The notes under the pieces are model-generated. The model saw nothing but the letters and a program-made list of their open reading frames with translations. It made no database searches and was not told where the DNA came from. Shown here one piece after another: positions 26,329 to 35,723 of a stretch of 64,000 bases of DNA. Position numbers and translations under genes: made by a program. Position 1 is the stretch's first letter. Every line of letters begins with the position of its first letter. This stretch comes from Bradyrhizobium sp. JYMT SZCCT0428 (lineage in GTDB: Bacteria > Pseudomonadota > Alphaproteobacteria > Rhizobiales > Xanthobacteraceae), in assembly GCF_018131075.1 (NCBI RefSeq), contig NZ_JAFCLS010000026.1, positions 57,346 to 121,345 of the forward strand. Direction: 5' to 3'.

Positions 26329-27609
26329 CTAGCCGGCAAGCCACTTGGCCGGGACCGTCACCAATGCCGGGAACAGCACCAACAGAAACAGCACGATAAG
26401 CTGGGCGATCATGAACGGCCAGACGCCCTTGATGATATCTTCCATGCTGATCCTGGAGACGCCGCAAACGACGTTCAGCACGATACCGACCGGCGGTGTG
26501 ATGAGGCCGATGGAATTGTTGATGATGAACATCACGCCGAAATAGACCGGGTCGATGCCAGCCGCCTTGACGATCGGCATCAGGATCGGCGTCAGGATCA
26601 GGATCGTCGGCGTCATGTCGAGCGCGGTGCCGACGATGACCACGATGACCATGATCGCGAACATCAAAAGCGTCTTGTTGCCCATGAAGGGCTTCAGGAG
26701 GTCGACCACTTGGGCTGAAATCTCCGACACCGTGATCAGCCAGGAAGAGACCAGCGCCGCCGCCACCAGGAACATCACGATACTGGTGGTCAGGGCGGCG
26801 GAGACGAAGACGCCGTACAGCTGCGAGAATTTCAGTTCGCGATAAATGCAGGTGGTCACGAACAGCGAATAAACCGCGACAACAACGCCGGCCTCGGTCG
26901 GAGTAAAGATGCCGAAACGCAAGCCGACGATGATGATCGCCGGCAACATCAGCGCCCAGAAGCCGTCGATCACGGCGTGGGCAACTTCCTTGAATGATGC
27001 CCGCGGCGGCGGCGTCAGGTTTTCCTTGTGGACCACCCACCACCAGGCGACGCACAAGCCGGCACCAATCATCAGCCCCGGAAAGATACCGGCGAGAAAC
27101 AGCTTGGAGATCGACACGCCGGCGGCGACGCCGAAGATGACGAAGCCGATGCTGGGAGGAATGACGGGACCGATCACGCCGCTCGCAGCCACAAGTCCTG
27201 CCGCGTAGATCTTCTTGTGTCCGGCCGCCACCATCATCGGCACCAGCACGGCTGCGAGCGCGGCGGCATCGGCCGCGGCCGATCCCGACAGCGATGAGAG
27301 GATACAGGCCGCGAGGATCGTCACATAGCCAAGGCCGCCGCGGAAATGCCCAACCGCAACGAGGGCGACATTGACGATGCGCCTGGCCAGCCCTCCCTTG
27401 TTCATGATCTCGCCGGCGAGCATGAAGAAGGGAATCGCCATCAACGGAAAGCTGTCGGCGCCATTGATGATGTTCTGCGCCACGATCTGGGAATCGAACA
27501 TGTTGATCGTGCTCATCAGCGCGATCCCGCAGATGAGCAGCGCAAAGGCGATCGGCATGCCGAGCGCCATGGCGCCGAGCAACGAGAAGGTGAAGACCGC
27601 GATGGTCAT
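26329..27609 (-). CDS. dctM: TRAP transporter large membrane subunit DctM
   Basis: This 426-residue inner-membrane protein starts at ATG 27609; longer starts overlap dctQ. It has about 12-13 helices of the DctM/IT superfamily with GLARRIVNVALVAVGHFRGG, ILSSLSGSAAADAAALAAVL, PPSIGFVIFG and LITPPVGIVLNVVCGV, all hallmark loops of the ion-coupled carrier. With DctQ it moves the ligand delivered by DctP, driven by a sodium gradient. The genes just downstream (AroQ-like, unknown, TIM barrel) suggest a hydroaromatic acid such as quinate or shikimate, though DctP-type systems also take dicarboxylates and keto acids. Confidence 0.93.
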   Translation of the reverse strand: MTIAVFTFSLLGAMALGMPIAFALLICGIALMSTINMFDSQIVAQNIINGADSFPLMAIPFFMLAGEIMNKGGLARRIVNVALVAVGHFRGGLGYVTILAACILSSLSGSAAADAAALAAVLVPMMVAAGHKKIYAAGLVAASGVIGPVIPPSIGFVIFGVAAGVSISKLFLAGIFPGLMIGAGLCVAWWWVVHKENLTPPPRASFKEVAHAVIDGFWALMLPAIIIVGLRFGIFTPTEAGVVVAVYSLFVTTCIYRELKFSQLYGVFVSAALTTSIVMFLVAAALVSSWLITVSEISAQVVDLLKPFMGNKTLLMFAIMVIVVIVGTALDMTPTILILTPILMPIVKAAGIDPVYFGVMFIINNSIGLITPPVGIVLNVVCGVSRISMEDIIKGVWPFMIAQLIVLFLLVLFPALVTVPAKWLAG

Positions 27610-27631
27610 GTGCGGCGCCCCCGCGATGCCA

Positions 27632-28138
27632 TCAGATGTCCTCCTCCTTGACGGCGACGAGTTCGGATTCGCTGGCCTGGCCGGAGACGACGCGGAACAA
27701 ATCATAGAGCAGCATGATTCCGACCGAGACGCCGAAGATCACGCCGACGAAATAGAAAATGCCGAGCGACAGACCGGTCGCCGGCGCGCGATCGTCAATG
27801 TTGATGATGGTCTGGCGCCAGCTACCCGCCAGCAGCAGCCAGTCGGCATACAGCATCAGGCAGTAGCTGATGACGAAGCAGATGCGTTTTCCCAGGGGTC
27901 CCAGCATTCGCACCAGCGTATCGACGCCGAGATGCGAATGCTCGCGCACGGCGACGATGGCGCCCAGAAACGTCAGCCACACCAGCATCCAGCGCGACAG
28001 TTCCTCCGAAATCGTGATGCCGGAATTGAAGCCGTAGCGCAGCACGACATTGCCGAACACCAGCACCACCATGACCGCGAGGCATAGCGCGATCACGCCC
28101 TTGAGCAACGCGCAATAGAGGTCGAGTATCCGTCCCAT
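27632..28138 (-). CDS. dctQ: TRAP transporter small membrane subunit DctQ
   Basis: Taken from ATG 28138 this is a 168-residue protein with four hydrophobic segments (about 10-30, 45-65, 85-105, 130-150). Family motifs include NVVLRYGFNSGITISEELS and RWMLVWLTFLGAIVAVREHS, followed by LGVDTLV. An in-frame TTG at 28240 would extend it and overlap dctP, but the extension has no family likeness. The C-terminus (SESELVAVKEEDI) is acidic and cytoplasmic. It lies 73 bases after dctP and 22 before dctM. Confidence 0.88.
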   Translation of the reverse strand: MGRILDLYCALLKGVIALCLAVMVVLVFGNVVLRYGFNSGITISEELSRWMLVWLTFLGAIVAVREHSHLGVDTLVRMLGPLGKRICFVISYCLMLYADWLLLAGSWRQTIINIDDRAPATGLSLGIFYFVGVIFGVSVGIMLLYDLFRVVSGQASESELVAVKEEDI

Positions 28139-28211
28139 CGGCGCCGTCTGGAGCTGGAGTTCGTGCAGAGCCGCTGGATACCGGCCCTGCTTCGCCGATA
28201 TCAGCGGCGCG

Positions 28212-29228
28212 TCACTTGACCTCTTTGCGGACGCGATCAAGCTCCGCGTTGAACAGCTTGACCGTATCAGGCTTGAGGGCCGCAGAAATCTTGTCCACCA
28301 CCGGCTGGACGGCTTTGCGCATGCGCTCCAGTTCTTCCGGCGCCACCGCGTTGTACGTCATGCCCTTGGCCTGCAATTCGGAGAGCGCCTTTTCGGTCTG
28401 CAGCCGCGTCTGCTCCTTCTGGTAGGCGCGGCTTTCGTTGTAGGCTTCCTGCATCATCTTCTGTTCGGCCGGCGACAGCTTGTCCCAGAAGATCTTGCTG
28501 ACGATGATGATGTTCTCGGTGAAGGTGTGGCCGGTGGCGGAGACGTATTTCTGGACCTCAAAGAACTTGTTGGACAGGATCACGGTGTACGGATTTTCCT
28601 GGCCATCGACCGTGCGCGTTTCCAGCGCCGAGTAGAGCTCACCGAACGCCATCGGGATCGGGTTGGCCTTGAAGGCACTGAAGGACTCCAGATAGACCGG
28701 GTTGGGGATCACGCGCAGCTTGAGGCCGGCGAAATCTTCCAGCTTGGCGATCGGATGCTTGCTGTTGGTGACGTTGCGGAAGCCGAGCCCCCAATAACCG
28801 AGCCCGACCAGTCCACGCTGCGGCAGCGCATCGATCATCGCCTTGCCGAATGCGCCCTGAACCAGTGCATCGGCCTGATCGGTGGTGTTGACGATGAACG
28901 GGAAGTCGAGCAGGCCGAATTCCGGAATGACCGTCGCGAGCGAGGTCGTGGACGCCGACAGCATCTCCTGCGTGCCGCCGCGCAGCGCCGATTGCTGCTG
29001 CAATTCATTGCCGAGCTGGGACGAAGCGAACTCGCGGACTTTGAGCTTGCCGCCGCTCTTGGCGAGCAGGATTTCCGCGAATTTTTGCACGCCGAAGCTG
29101 ACGGGATGATCGGTGTTGTTGAGGTGTCCCCAGCGGATGGTCCGCTCCTGGACCTCCTGCGCGGATGCGGAGCCGACCAAAAGTGCCCCGCCGAACACGG
29201 CCGCGGACAGAACTGCAAACAGCTTCAT
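28212..29228 (-). CDS. dctP: TRAP transporter periplasmic solute receptor DctP
   Basis: This 338-residue protein starts at ATG 29228 with GGGGAGGATGAG directly upstream. The signal peptide is about 1-23 (ALLVGSASAQ). The mature protein shows the DctP pattern: IRWGHLNNTDHPVSFGVQKF, LKLRVIPNPVYLESF, where the family Arg contacts the ligand carboxylate, and FGELYSALETRTVDGQENP. The ligand is therefore an organic acid. It is the first gene of the minus-strand operon and is transcribed from the AT-rich region shared with the divergent GntR gene. Confidence 0.92.
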   Translation of the reverse strand: MKLFAVLSAAVFGGALLVGSASAQEVQERTIRWGHLNNTDHPVSFGVQKFAEILLAKSGGKLKVREFASSQLGNELQQQSALRGGTQEMLSASTTSLATVIPEFGLLDFPFIVNTTDQADALVQGAFGKAMIDALPQRGLVGLGYWGLGFRNVTNSKHPIAKLEDFAGLKLRVIPNPVYLESFSAFKANPIPMAFGELYSALETRTVDGQENPYTVILSNKFFEVQKYVSATGHTFTENIIIVSKIFWDKLSPAEQKMMQEAYNESRAYQKEQTRLQTEKALSELQAKGMTYNAVAPEELERMRKAVQPVVDKISAALKPDTVKLFNAELDRVRKEVK

Positions 29229-29319
29229 CTCATCCTCCCCTGACGATCCGGTGCCAGCCGCGGCTTGTTGCTGCGATTTTTGATGTCTGGCCGATCCTTT
29301 TCGGTGGAAACCATATAGC

Positions 29320-29380
29320 GGAGTCATTGTCAAATGATAATCACAGAAATATATGATGTAATAGATTTGATCATATGATC
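29320..29380. promoter_or_regulatory. Divergent promoter region with a perfect palindrome, candidate GntR operator
   Basis: This AT-rich stretch in a GC-rich window lies between dctP and the GntR gene. GATCATATGATC at 29369-29380 is a perfect 12-base palindrome. Further ATATGAT-like elements occur at about 29350-29357. A related GATCATTATATGAC lies upstream of pcaH at 34116-34129. A GntR/FCD dimer could bind these and control dctPQM, its own gene and pcaHG; this is inference. Confidence 0.5.
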
Positions 29381-29474
29381 GTAGTTTGCGGCAAAGGCCG
29401 ACATTCGCGGCTATGCTCGGCGGCGAGTCGCGTCAGCCATTGCAGGCCCAAAAGCGGGATAGACATTGACGATC

Positions 29475-30131
29475 ATGGAGCAGCAGCAGACCCCGATGTC
29501 GGCCGGCGACAGCGGCTATCACCGCATTCGCTCCGACATCATCTTCGGAGTGCTCAACCCGTCGGGACGGCTCAAGCTCGACTCGATGAAGGAGGATTAC
29601 GGCCTCAGCGTTTCGACGCTTCGCGAGATCCTCAACCGGCTGGCTTCGGAAGGGTTTGTCGTTGCCGAAGGCCAGCGCGGGTTCGAGGTCGCTCCCGTCT
29701 CGATCCAGAATTTGCGCGAGCTCGCGCAGCTGCGAATCCTGCTCGAACATCACGCGATGACCGAATCCTTCCGGGCCGGCGACATGGAATGGGAAGGCCG
29801 CGTGGTGTCAGCGCATCACAAGCTGGCGGCGACCGAGCGCGCCATCCTCACGGCGGGCGACGATCCCGAACTTCGAAAACGTTACGACGGCGAATTCCAC
29901 CAGGCCCTGATATCGAGCTGCGGGTCGCGCGAGTTGATGCAGACTCACTCGGTCGTGTTCGACAAATATTTCCGCTACGCCCTGCAATACCGCGGCAGCG
30001 CCACCATCGCGCAGCATCAGGCCTTGCTGGACTGCGCGCTGAAGCGTGACATCGAGGGCGCAAAGTCGATCCTGACCGAGCACATCAACAGTTGCGTGGC
30101 GCATGCGCTGGCGATCGGGACGCTGAAATGA
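29475..30131 (+). CDS. GntR-family regulator with FCD ligand-binding domain
   Basis: Starting at ATG 29475 this is a 218-residue protein (an in-frame TTG at 29466 adds three residues). The winged helix at about 15-75 contains YHRIRSDIIFGVLNPSGRL, LSVSTLREILNRLASEGFV and GFEVAPVS. The C-terminal all-helical FCD domain (about 80-215) has the metal/ligand pattern FHQALISSCGSRELM and the late STILTEHI-like helix with His. FCD regulators sense small carboxylic acids. It is divergent from the TRAP operon and 19 bases before a flavoprotein it probably controls. Confidence 0.9.
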   Translation: MEQQQTPMSAGDSGYHRIRSDIIFGVLNPSGRLKLDSMKEDYGLSVSTLREILNRLASEGFVVAEGQRGFEVAPVSIQNLRELAQLRILLEHHAMTESFRAGDMEWEGRVVSAHHKLAATERAILTAGDDPELRKRYDGEFHQALISSCGSRELMQTHSVVFDKYFRYALQYRGSATIAQHQALLDCALKRDIEGAKSILTEHINSCVAHALAIGTLK

Positions 30132-30150
30132 GCTGTTCGGTCGGATTGTT

Positions 30151-31869
30151 GTGACCGGCCGCCAGACAGAGTGGGATGTCGAGACCGATTTGCTCGTGAT
30201 CGGCGCCGGCGCCGCGGGCATGACGGCAGCATTGGTCGGCGCGCTCGAAGGCCTCAAGGTCATTCTGTGCGAAAAATCCGACATGGTCGGCGGCACCACC
30301 GCGACCTCGGCTGGAACAGTGTGGATTCCCGGCAGCCGGCAAAGCGAGGCGGCCGGCGTGCCCGACAGCGTCGAGGCCGCGAGAACCTACCTTGCGGCGA
30401 TACTAGGCGATGACGCCTGTGATGCGCGGCTCGCGGCCTTTCTTGCCACTGGCCCTGCCGTGCTCGATTATCTTCAGCAGAAATCCAGCGTGGCCTTCGT
30501 GCCGCCGCCGGTGCATCCGGACTATCACGCACAGCCCGGCGCCGCGCTTGGCGGCAGGGCGCTGGGTGCCGTACCGTTCGACGGACGAAAGCTCGGCGAT
30601 GACTTTGCGCGGGTGCGACCGCCGCGCCGTGAATTCATGGTGCTCGGCGGCATGATGGTCGGCAAGACCGACATTCCGTCGTTGCTGCATCCGTTTCGCT
30701 CCTGGGCTAATTTTTCGAACACGGCCCGCCTGCTGGTGCGGCAGGCGCTGGACCGGATCAAGCACCCGCGCGGCACATGGCTGATCATGGGCAACGCGCT
30801 GGTGGCGCGGCTGCTCTACAGTTTGAAACAGTACGCCGTCGAGATTCGTTACCAGACGCAGCTCAGCCAGCTGATCGCGGACGACGGAAGAATCATCGGC
30901 GCGGTGTTCACGACAAACGATAGCGAGATCAGCATTCGCGCGCGGCGCGGCATCGTGCTGGCGGCCGGCGGCATTGGCTGGAGCAGCGAATTGCGCAGCC
31001 GGCTGTTTCCGGACGACACCCGGCGCTATTCGATGTCCCCGGACAGCAACACCGGCGACGGCATTCTCGCGGGCGAGCGCGCGCATGGCGAGATTGCGCA
31101 GGACATCCGGAGCCCGGCGCTGTGGATGCCGAGTTCGGTGATGCAGCAAGAGGACGGCCACCTCTCGGTATTTCCGCACATCATGCTCGACCGCGCCAAG
31201 CCCGGGCTGGTTGCCGTCAACAGGTCAGGCGTGCGCTTTGTCAACGAAGCCAATTCGTATCATGACTTCGTCGAGGGCATGCTGCGGGCGCATCAAACAG
31301 TGCCCAGCATCCCGGCGTTCCTGATCTGCGACCGCAGTTTTCTTCGCGACTATGGCCTCGGCTTGATCCATCCCGGGACGCGCGACCTCACGCGCTTCAT
31401 CAGGTCAGGCTATCTCTTCACTGGCGACAGCATCGCGGCACTAGCGCCGCAAATCGGCGTTGACGGCGGCGCGCTGGCCGGCACGATCGAACGGTACAAT
31501 CGGTTTGCCGAAACCGGTATCGACGAGGATTTCGGCCGCGGCACCAGCGACCTCAACCGTTTCAACGGTGATGCCACGAACAAGCCAAATCCCTGCCTGC
31601 GCAAGATCGGCCCCGCTCCGTATTTCGCGGTCGCGGTCTGGCCTTCCGACCTCGCGAGCAGCGCCGGATTGCGCACCGACGCCAACGGCCGGGTGCTGAC
31701 GTCCACAGGACAATCGATTCCCGGCCTTTATGCCGCCGGCGCCGACGCGGCCTCGATTTTCCGCGGCACCTATCCCGGTCCGGGAACCATGATCGGCCCG
31801 GCCATGGTGTTTGCATGGCGCGCGGCGATGGACATCTCGGGCAAGTCGAACGAGCTGGGCGTTACTTGA
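30151..31869 (+). CDS. FAD-dependent oxidoreductase, 3-ketosteroid-dehydrogenase / fumarate-reductase-like
   Basis: This 572-residue protein starts at GTG 30151. The FAD site is DLLVIGAGAAGMTAALVGA (about 13-31) followed by EKSDMVGGTTATSAG. A second cofactor block near the C-terminus reads GLYAAGADAAS and YPGPGTMIGPAMVFAWRAA. The arrangement matches the 3-ketosteroid-delta1-dehydrogenase branch, which also contains desaturases of cyclic ketones such as 4-oxocyclohexanecarboxylate. It may dehydrogenate a hydroaromatic ring toward an aromatic one; the substrate is unproven. No signal peptide or heme motif is present. It follows the GntR gene by 19 bases and its stop overlaps the stop of the convergent dioxygenase by 8 bases. 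Confidence 0.85.
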   Translation: MTGRQTEWDVETDLLVIGAGAAGMTAALVGALEGLKVILCEKSDMVGGTTATSAGTVWIPGSRQSEAAGVPDSVEAARTYLAAILGDDACDARLAAFLATGPAVLDYLQQKSSVAFVPPPVHPDYHAQPGAALGGRALGAVPFDGRKLGDDFARVRPPRREFMVLGGMMVGKTDIPSLLHPFRSWANFSNTARLLVRQALDRIKHPRGTWLIMGNALVARLLYSLKQYAVEIRYQTQLSQLIADDGRIIGAVFTTNDSEISIRARRGIVLAAGGIGWSSELRSRLFPDDTRRYSMSPDSNTGDGILAGERAHGEIAQDIRSPALWMPSSVMQQEDGHLSVFPHIMLDRAKPGLVAVNRSGVRFVNEANSYHDFVEGMLRAHQTVPSIPAFLICDRSFLRDYGLGLIHPGTRDLTRFIRSGYLFTGDSIAALAPQIGVDGGALAGTIERYNRFAETGIDEDFGRGTSDLNRFNGDATNKPNPCLRKIGPAPYFAVAVWPSDLASSAGLRTDANGRVLTSTGQSIPGLYAAGADAASIFRGTYPGPGTMIGPAMVFAWRAAMDISGKSNELGVT

Positions 31870-32755
31870 TCGGCGGGCGCGGCAGGACGGCCTCGCCGGC
31901 TTCCATCCGGTAGACATAGTCGAGCGAATACCAGGGCGAGCCGACATCACTTTCCGTCGGATGCGCCTCATCATGCCGCACGAATTCGCCGATCAGCGCC
32001 TTGGTCACGCCGAACTGCACGTCACTGTCGATATGCGGGTCAGCGGGATCATAGACCTGGGAAATCAAAACCTTGAAGCCCGGCCTGAAGATCAGCGCGT
32101 GCAGATGCGCCGGCCGGTAGGGATGCCGGTCCTGCGCCTTCAAGAGCCGCCCGACCACGCCATTGGTCGGAATGGGATAGCCGACCATCATCACCGAACG
32201 AAACGCAAAGCATCCGTCGGCATCGGTCGTGAACTTGCCGCGCAAATTCATCTCGGCCTGTTCGGGATCCTGGTTCTCGTACAGGCCGACCGGCGAGGCG
32301 TGCCAGATATCGACCTCGGCGCCGCCAATCGGATTACCGGCAGGGTCGACGACGCGGGCGTTGACGAACAGCGCCGCACCCGGCGTGTCGGACCGGACGA
32401 TCGAGCCGCCGTTTTCAACGCGCGGCGAGTTCAGCCGCCAGAACGGCCCGAGCAGCGATTGCGCCGTCTCGGTATTGCCGTGATCGCCATTGTTCAACAG
32501 GCATACCAATGAGGACACGCCGAGCGAGCCCGCGATCAGCACGACTTCATTGTGGGTGTCGGTCGATTGCTGGCCGAGTTCCGCGATGACAGCGGCGGCT
32601 TCGCGGAATTCGGCTTCGGTCAGCCTGACATCACGGACAAAACCGTGCAGATGCTTGACCAGCGACAGCATGATCTCGCGCAACCGTGGATCGGAGGTCC
32701 GCTCCATCACGGCCGACGCTGCAACCGTGAAATCCTGCTCGCGCCCGATGATCAT
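31862..32755 (-). CDS. Intradiol ring-cleavage dioxygenase (hydroxyquinol/catechol 1,2-dioxygenase type)
   Basis: This 297-residue protein starts at ATG 32755; AGGGA in the pcaG stop region serves as ribosome site. An N-terminal helical dioxygenase_N domain (about 15-110) is followed by the beta-sandwich catalytic domain. Fe(III) ligands are Tyr159 (VGLYENQDP), Tyr193 (VGYPIPTNG), His217 and His219 (RPAHLHALIF). The two-domain form separates it from PcaG/PcaH and places it with homodimeric catechol, chlorocatechol or hydroxyquinol dioxygenases; YPIPTNG favours the hydroxyquinol side. It probably opens a trihydroxylated or substituted catechol ring to a maleylacetate-type product. No maleylacetate reductase is encoded here. 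It is the last gene of pcaH-pcaG-dioxygenase. Confidence 0.88.
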   Translation of the reverse strand: MIIGREQDFTVAASAVMERTSDPRLREIMLSLVKHLHGFVRDVRLTEAEFREAAAVIAELGQQSTDTHNEVVLIAGSLGVSSLVCLLNNGDHGNTETAQSLLGPFWRLNSPRVENGGSIVRSDTPGAALFVNARVVDPAGNPIGGAEVDIWHASPVGLYENQDPEQAEMNLRGKFTTDADGCFAFRSVMMVGYPIPTNGVVGRLLKAQDRHPYRPAHLHALIFRPGFKVLISQVYDPADPHIDSDVQFGVTKALIGEFVRHDEAHPTESDVGSPWYSLDYVYRMEAGEAVLPRPPIK

Positions 32756-32764
32756 CGGCAGTCC

Positions 32765-33376
32765 CTACACGTCGAAGAACACGGTCTCGTTGTCGCCCTG
32801 CATGTTGATGTCGAGGCTATAGACCGCGTTTCCATTGCAGTGCGCCTGCTGGGCGATCAGCGTGGCGCGACGGTCGACCGGCACCAGCACCAGCACGGGA
32901 TCGGTGGTGTTGGCCGCCTCGCCGCCGAAATAGATCCGCGTATAGAGATGCAGCAGCATACCGCGCGCGAACACCGCGAGCACGAGATGCGGTGCCTGCG
33001 GCTTGCCGTCGGGATCATGCACGATGCCCGGCTTGATGGTGTCGAAGGCATAGCGGCCATCGGCATCGGTCCCGCAGCGGCCAAAACCCTTGAACGATGA
33101 ATTGGGCAGCGCCCGCTTGTCCTGCGGATCGGAGAAGCGGCCTTGCGCGTCGGCCTGCCAGATCTCCAGCATGCAATCCACCATCGGATTGCCGTCGCCG
33201 TCGAACACCCGGCCCTCGACGCGGACGCGCTCGCCCGACGTATCCGCCGTCACGAGATTGTTGGAGAAGGCGTCGTTCCAGTCATACTTGCCGTTCGATG
33301 TCAGGCCATAGGCGAAATACGGGCCGACGGTTTGCGATGGGGTAACGCCTTCCGGCTTGCTCTGGGCCTTGGACAC
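32765..33376 (-). CDS. pcaG: Protocatechuate 3,4-dioxygenase alpha subunit
   Basis: This 203-residue protein starts at GTG 33376, directly after the pcaH stop with no spacer, a clear sign of coupled translation of an obligate heteromer. It shows the alpha-subunit pattern TPSQTVGPYFAYGL near residue 12, VDCMLEIWQADAQGRF and the domain ending ALVQ-less LHLYTRIYFGGEAAN. It lacks the full Tyr-Tyr-His-His iron set, as alpha subunits do. With PcaH it opens protocatechuate to 3-carboxy-cis,cis-muconate, the entry step of the beta-ketoadipate pathway. It is followed 9 bases later by the intradiol dioxygenase. Confidence 0.95.
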   Translation of the reverse strand: MSKAQSKPEGVTPSQTVGPYFAYGLTSNGKYDWNDAFSNNLVTADTSGERVRVEGRVFDGDGNPMVDCMLEIWQADAQGRFSDPQDKRALPNSSFKGFGRCGTDADGRYAFDTIKPGIVHDPDGKPQAPHLVLAVFARGMLLHLYTRIYFGGEAANTTDPVLVLVPVDRRATLIAQQAHCNGNAVYSLDINMQGDNETVFFDV

Positions 33377-34078
33377 TTACTTGGTCTCCATCGGCGTGGC
33401 GTTGCGCCCGCGCAGCACAATGTTGAAGCGGTAGCACAGCGCCCAATCCGGCTGCGTATTTTCGAGGTCGAAGTCGGACACCATCCGGTTGCGCGCCTTC
33501 TCGTCGGTCACCGAATTGAAAATCGGATCGAACGGGAATAGCGGATCGCCGGGGAAATACATCTGCGTCACCAGCCGCGAGACGAAGGAATGTCCGAATA
33601 CCGAGAAGTGGATATGGGCCGGACGCCAGGCATTGTGATGGTTGCCCCAGGGATAGGCGCCGGGCTTGATGGTGACGAAGCGGTAATAGCCCTCGCTGTC
33701 CGACTGTGTGCGGCCGGCGCCAGTGAAATTCGGATCAAGCGGCGCCGGATGCTGGTCGACGACATGGACATAGCGGCCGCAGGCGTTGGCCTGCCACAGT
33801 TCGACCAGCGTGTTGGGCACGCCGCGGCCGTCTTCATCGAGAACATGGCCGTGCACGATGATGCGCTCGCCGAGCGGCTCGCCCTTGCCCTGGAGCGTGA
33901 GGTCGTTGTCGTTTTCGCGCACCGTCTCGTGGCCGTAGACCGGCCCGGTCAATTCCGACAGCGTATGCCGCATCGGGATCAGCGGCTTGGTGGGCGAGCG
34001 CTTCACCGTGCTCTTGTAGCCGGGCGACAGCCGCGGCGGGTGCGCCGTCAAGCTTTGCAGCGGATAAGATAATGTCAT
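33377..34078 (-). CDS. pcaH: Protocatechuate 3,4-dioxygenase beta subunit
   Basis: This 233-residue protein starts at ATG 34078 after a strong AGGGAGGAAG. The catalytic Fe(III) ligands are all present: Tyr103 (NACGRYVHVVD), Tyr142 (KPGAYPWGN), His155 and His157 (RPAHIHFSVFG). The N-terminal arm (YPLQSLTAHPPRLSPGYKS) is the usual beta-subunit extension. It is the first gene of a pcaH-pcaG-dioxygenase unit read from the short gap after pcaF. In the proposed pathway it consumes protocatechuate made by the TIM-barrel dehydratase encoded about 9 kb away. Confidence 0.96.
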   Translation of the reverse strand: MTLSYPLQSLTAHPPRLSPGYKSTVKRSPTKPLIPMRHTLSELTGPVYGHETVRENDNDLTLQGKGEPLGERIIVHGHVLDEDGRGVPNTLVELWQANACGRYVHVVDQHPAPLDPNFTGAGRTQSDSEGYYRFVTIKPGAYPWGNHHNAWRPAHIHFSVFGHSFVSRLVTQMYFPGDPLFPFDPIFNSVTDEKARNRMVSDFDLENTQPDWALCYRFNIVLRGRNATPMETK

Positions 34079-34136
34079 GACTTCCTCCCTGGCATCGCGA
34101 TCGCAGGCGCCACCGGATCATTATATGACATAACTA

Positions 34137-34170
34137 ATTTGGGGAAGGGCCGTTTTTGCCCCTCCCAAAT
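34137..34170. terminator. Stem-loop between pcaF and pcaH
   Basis: ATTTGGGGAAGGGC (34137-34150) pairs with GCCCCTCCCAAAT (34158-34170) across a short loop, with one bulge. It begins 8 bases after the pcaF stop. There is no clear U-run on the pcaF transcript side, so it may weaken rather than end transcription. It also marks the upstream limit of the pcaH promoter gap. Confidence 0.45.
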
Positions 34171-34177
34171 CGTTGTC

Positions 34178-35386
<1,209 letters not shown>

Positions 35387-35502
35387 TGAATCTCTCCCTG
35401 AACGCCGCGTTTGGGCCGTTGACCCCACTGAATTAATGGCGAGTTTTAGGAGCGGCGCTGCGAGAGGTCAATTGACCGCGCCAGCAACACAGACGGTATG
35501 TT

Positions 35503-35602
35503 CCCTCCCCCCTTGCGGGGGAGGGCTAGGGAGAGGGGTGACGGCAAAGACGGTGCGCGTGGCTTACCCCTCTCCCCGACCCTCCCCCGCAAGGGGGGAG
35601 GG
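35503..35602. repeat. Inverted repeat, family E (copy 1), in the pcaF-mutS gap
   Basis: The left arm (CCCTCCCCCCTTGCGGGGGA and following) and the right arm (ending CCGCAAGGGGGGAGGG) form a long hairpin; inner arms GGAGAGGGGT and ACCCCTCTCC also pair. It lies in the 337-base stretch 35387-35723 between the divergent pcaF and mutS genes. Otherwise I see no gene or RNA there, only the pcaF ribosome site at one end. Confidence 0.85.
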
Positions 35603-35723
35603 AGCGGATGGAACGCCCCGTGTGGCCTCTATTTCACACCATTCACACCGAGCGTGGAAAACCCGGACAGCCCGGCCAAACCAATAGGACCGCGAGACAA
35701 AATTTTGTAGTTTGCGCCCCGCA

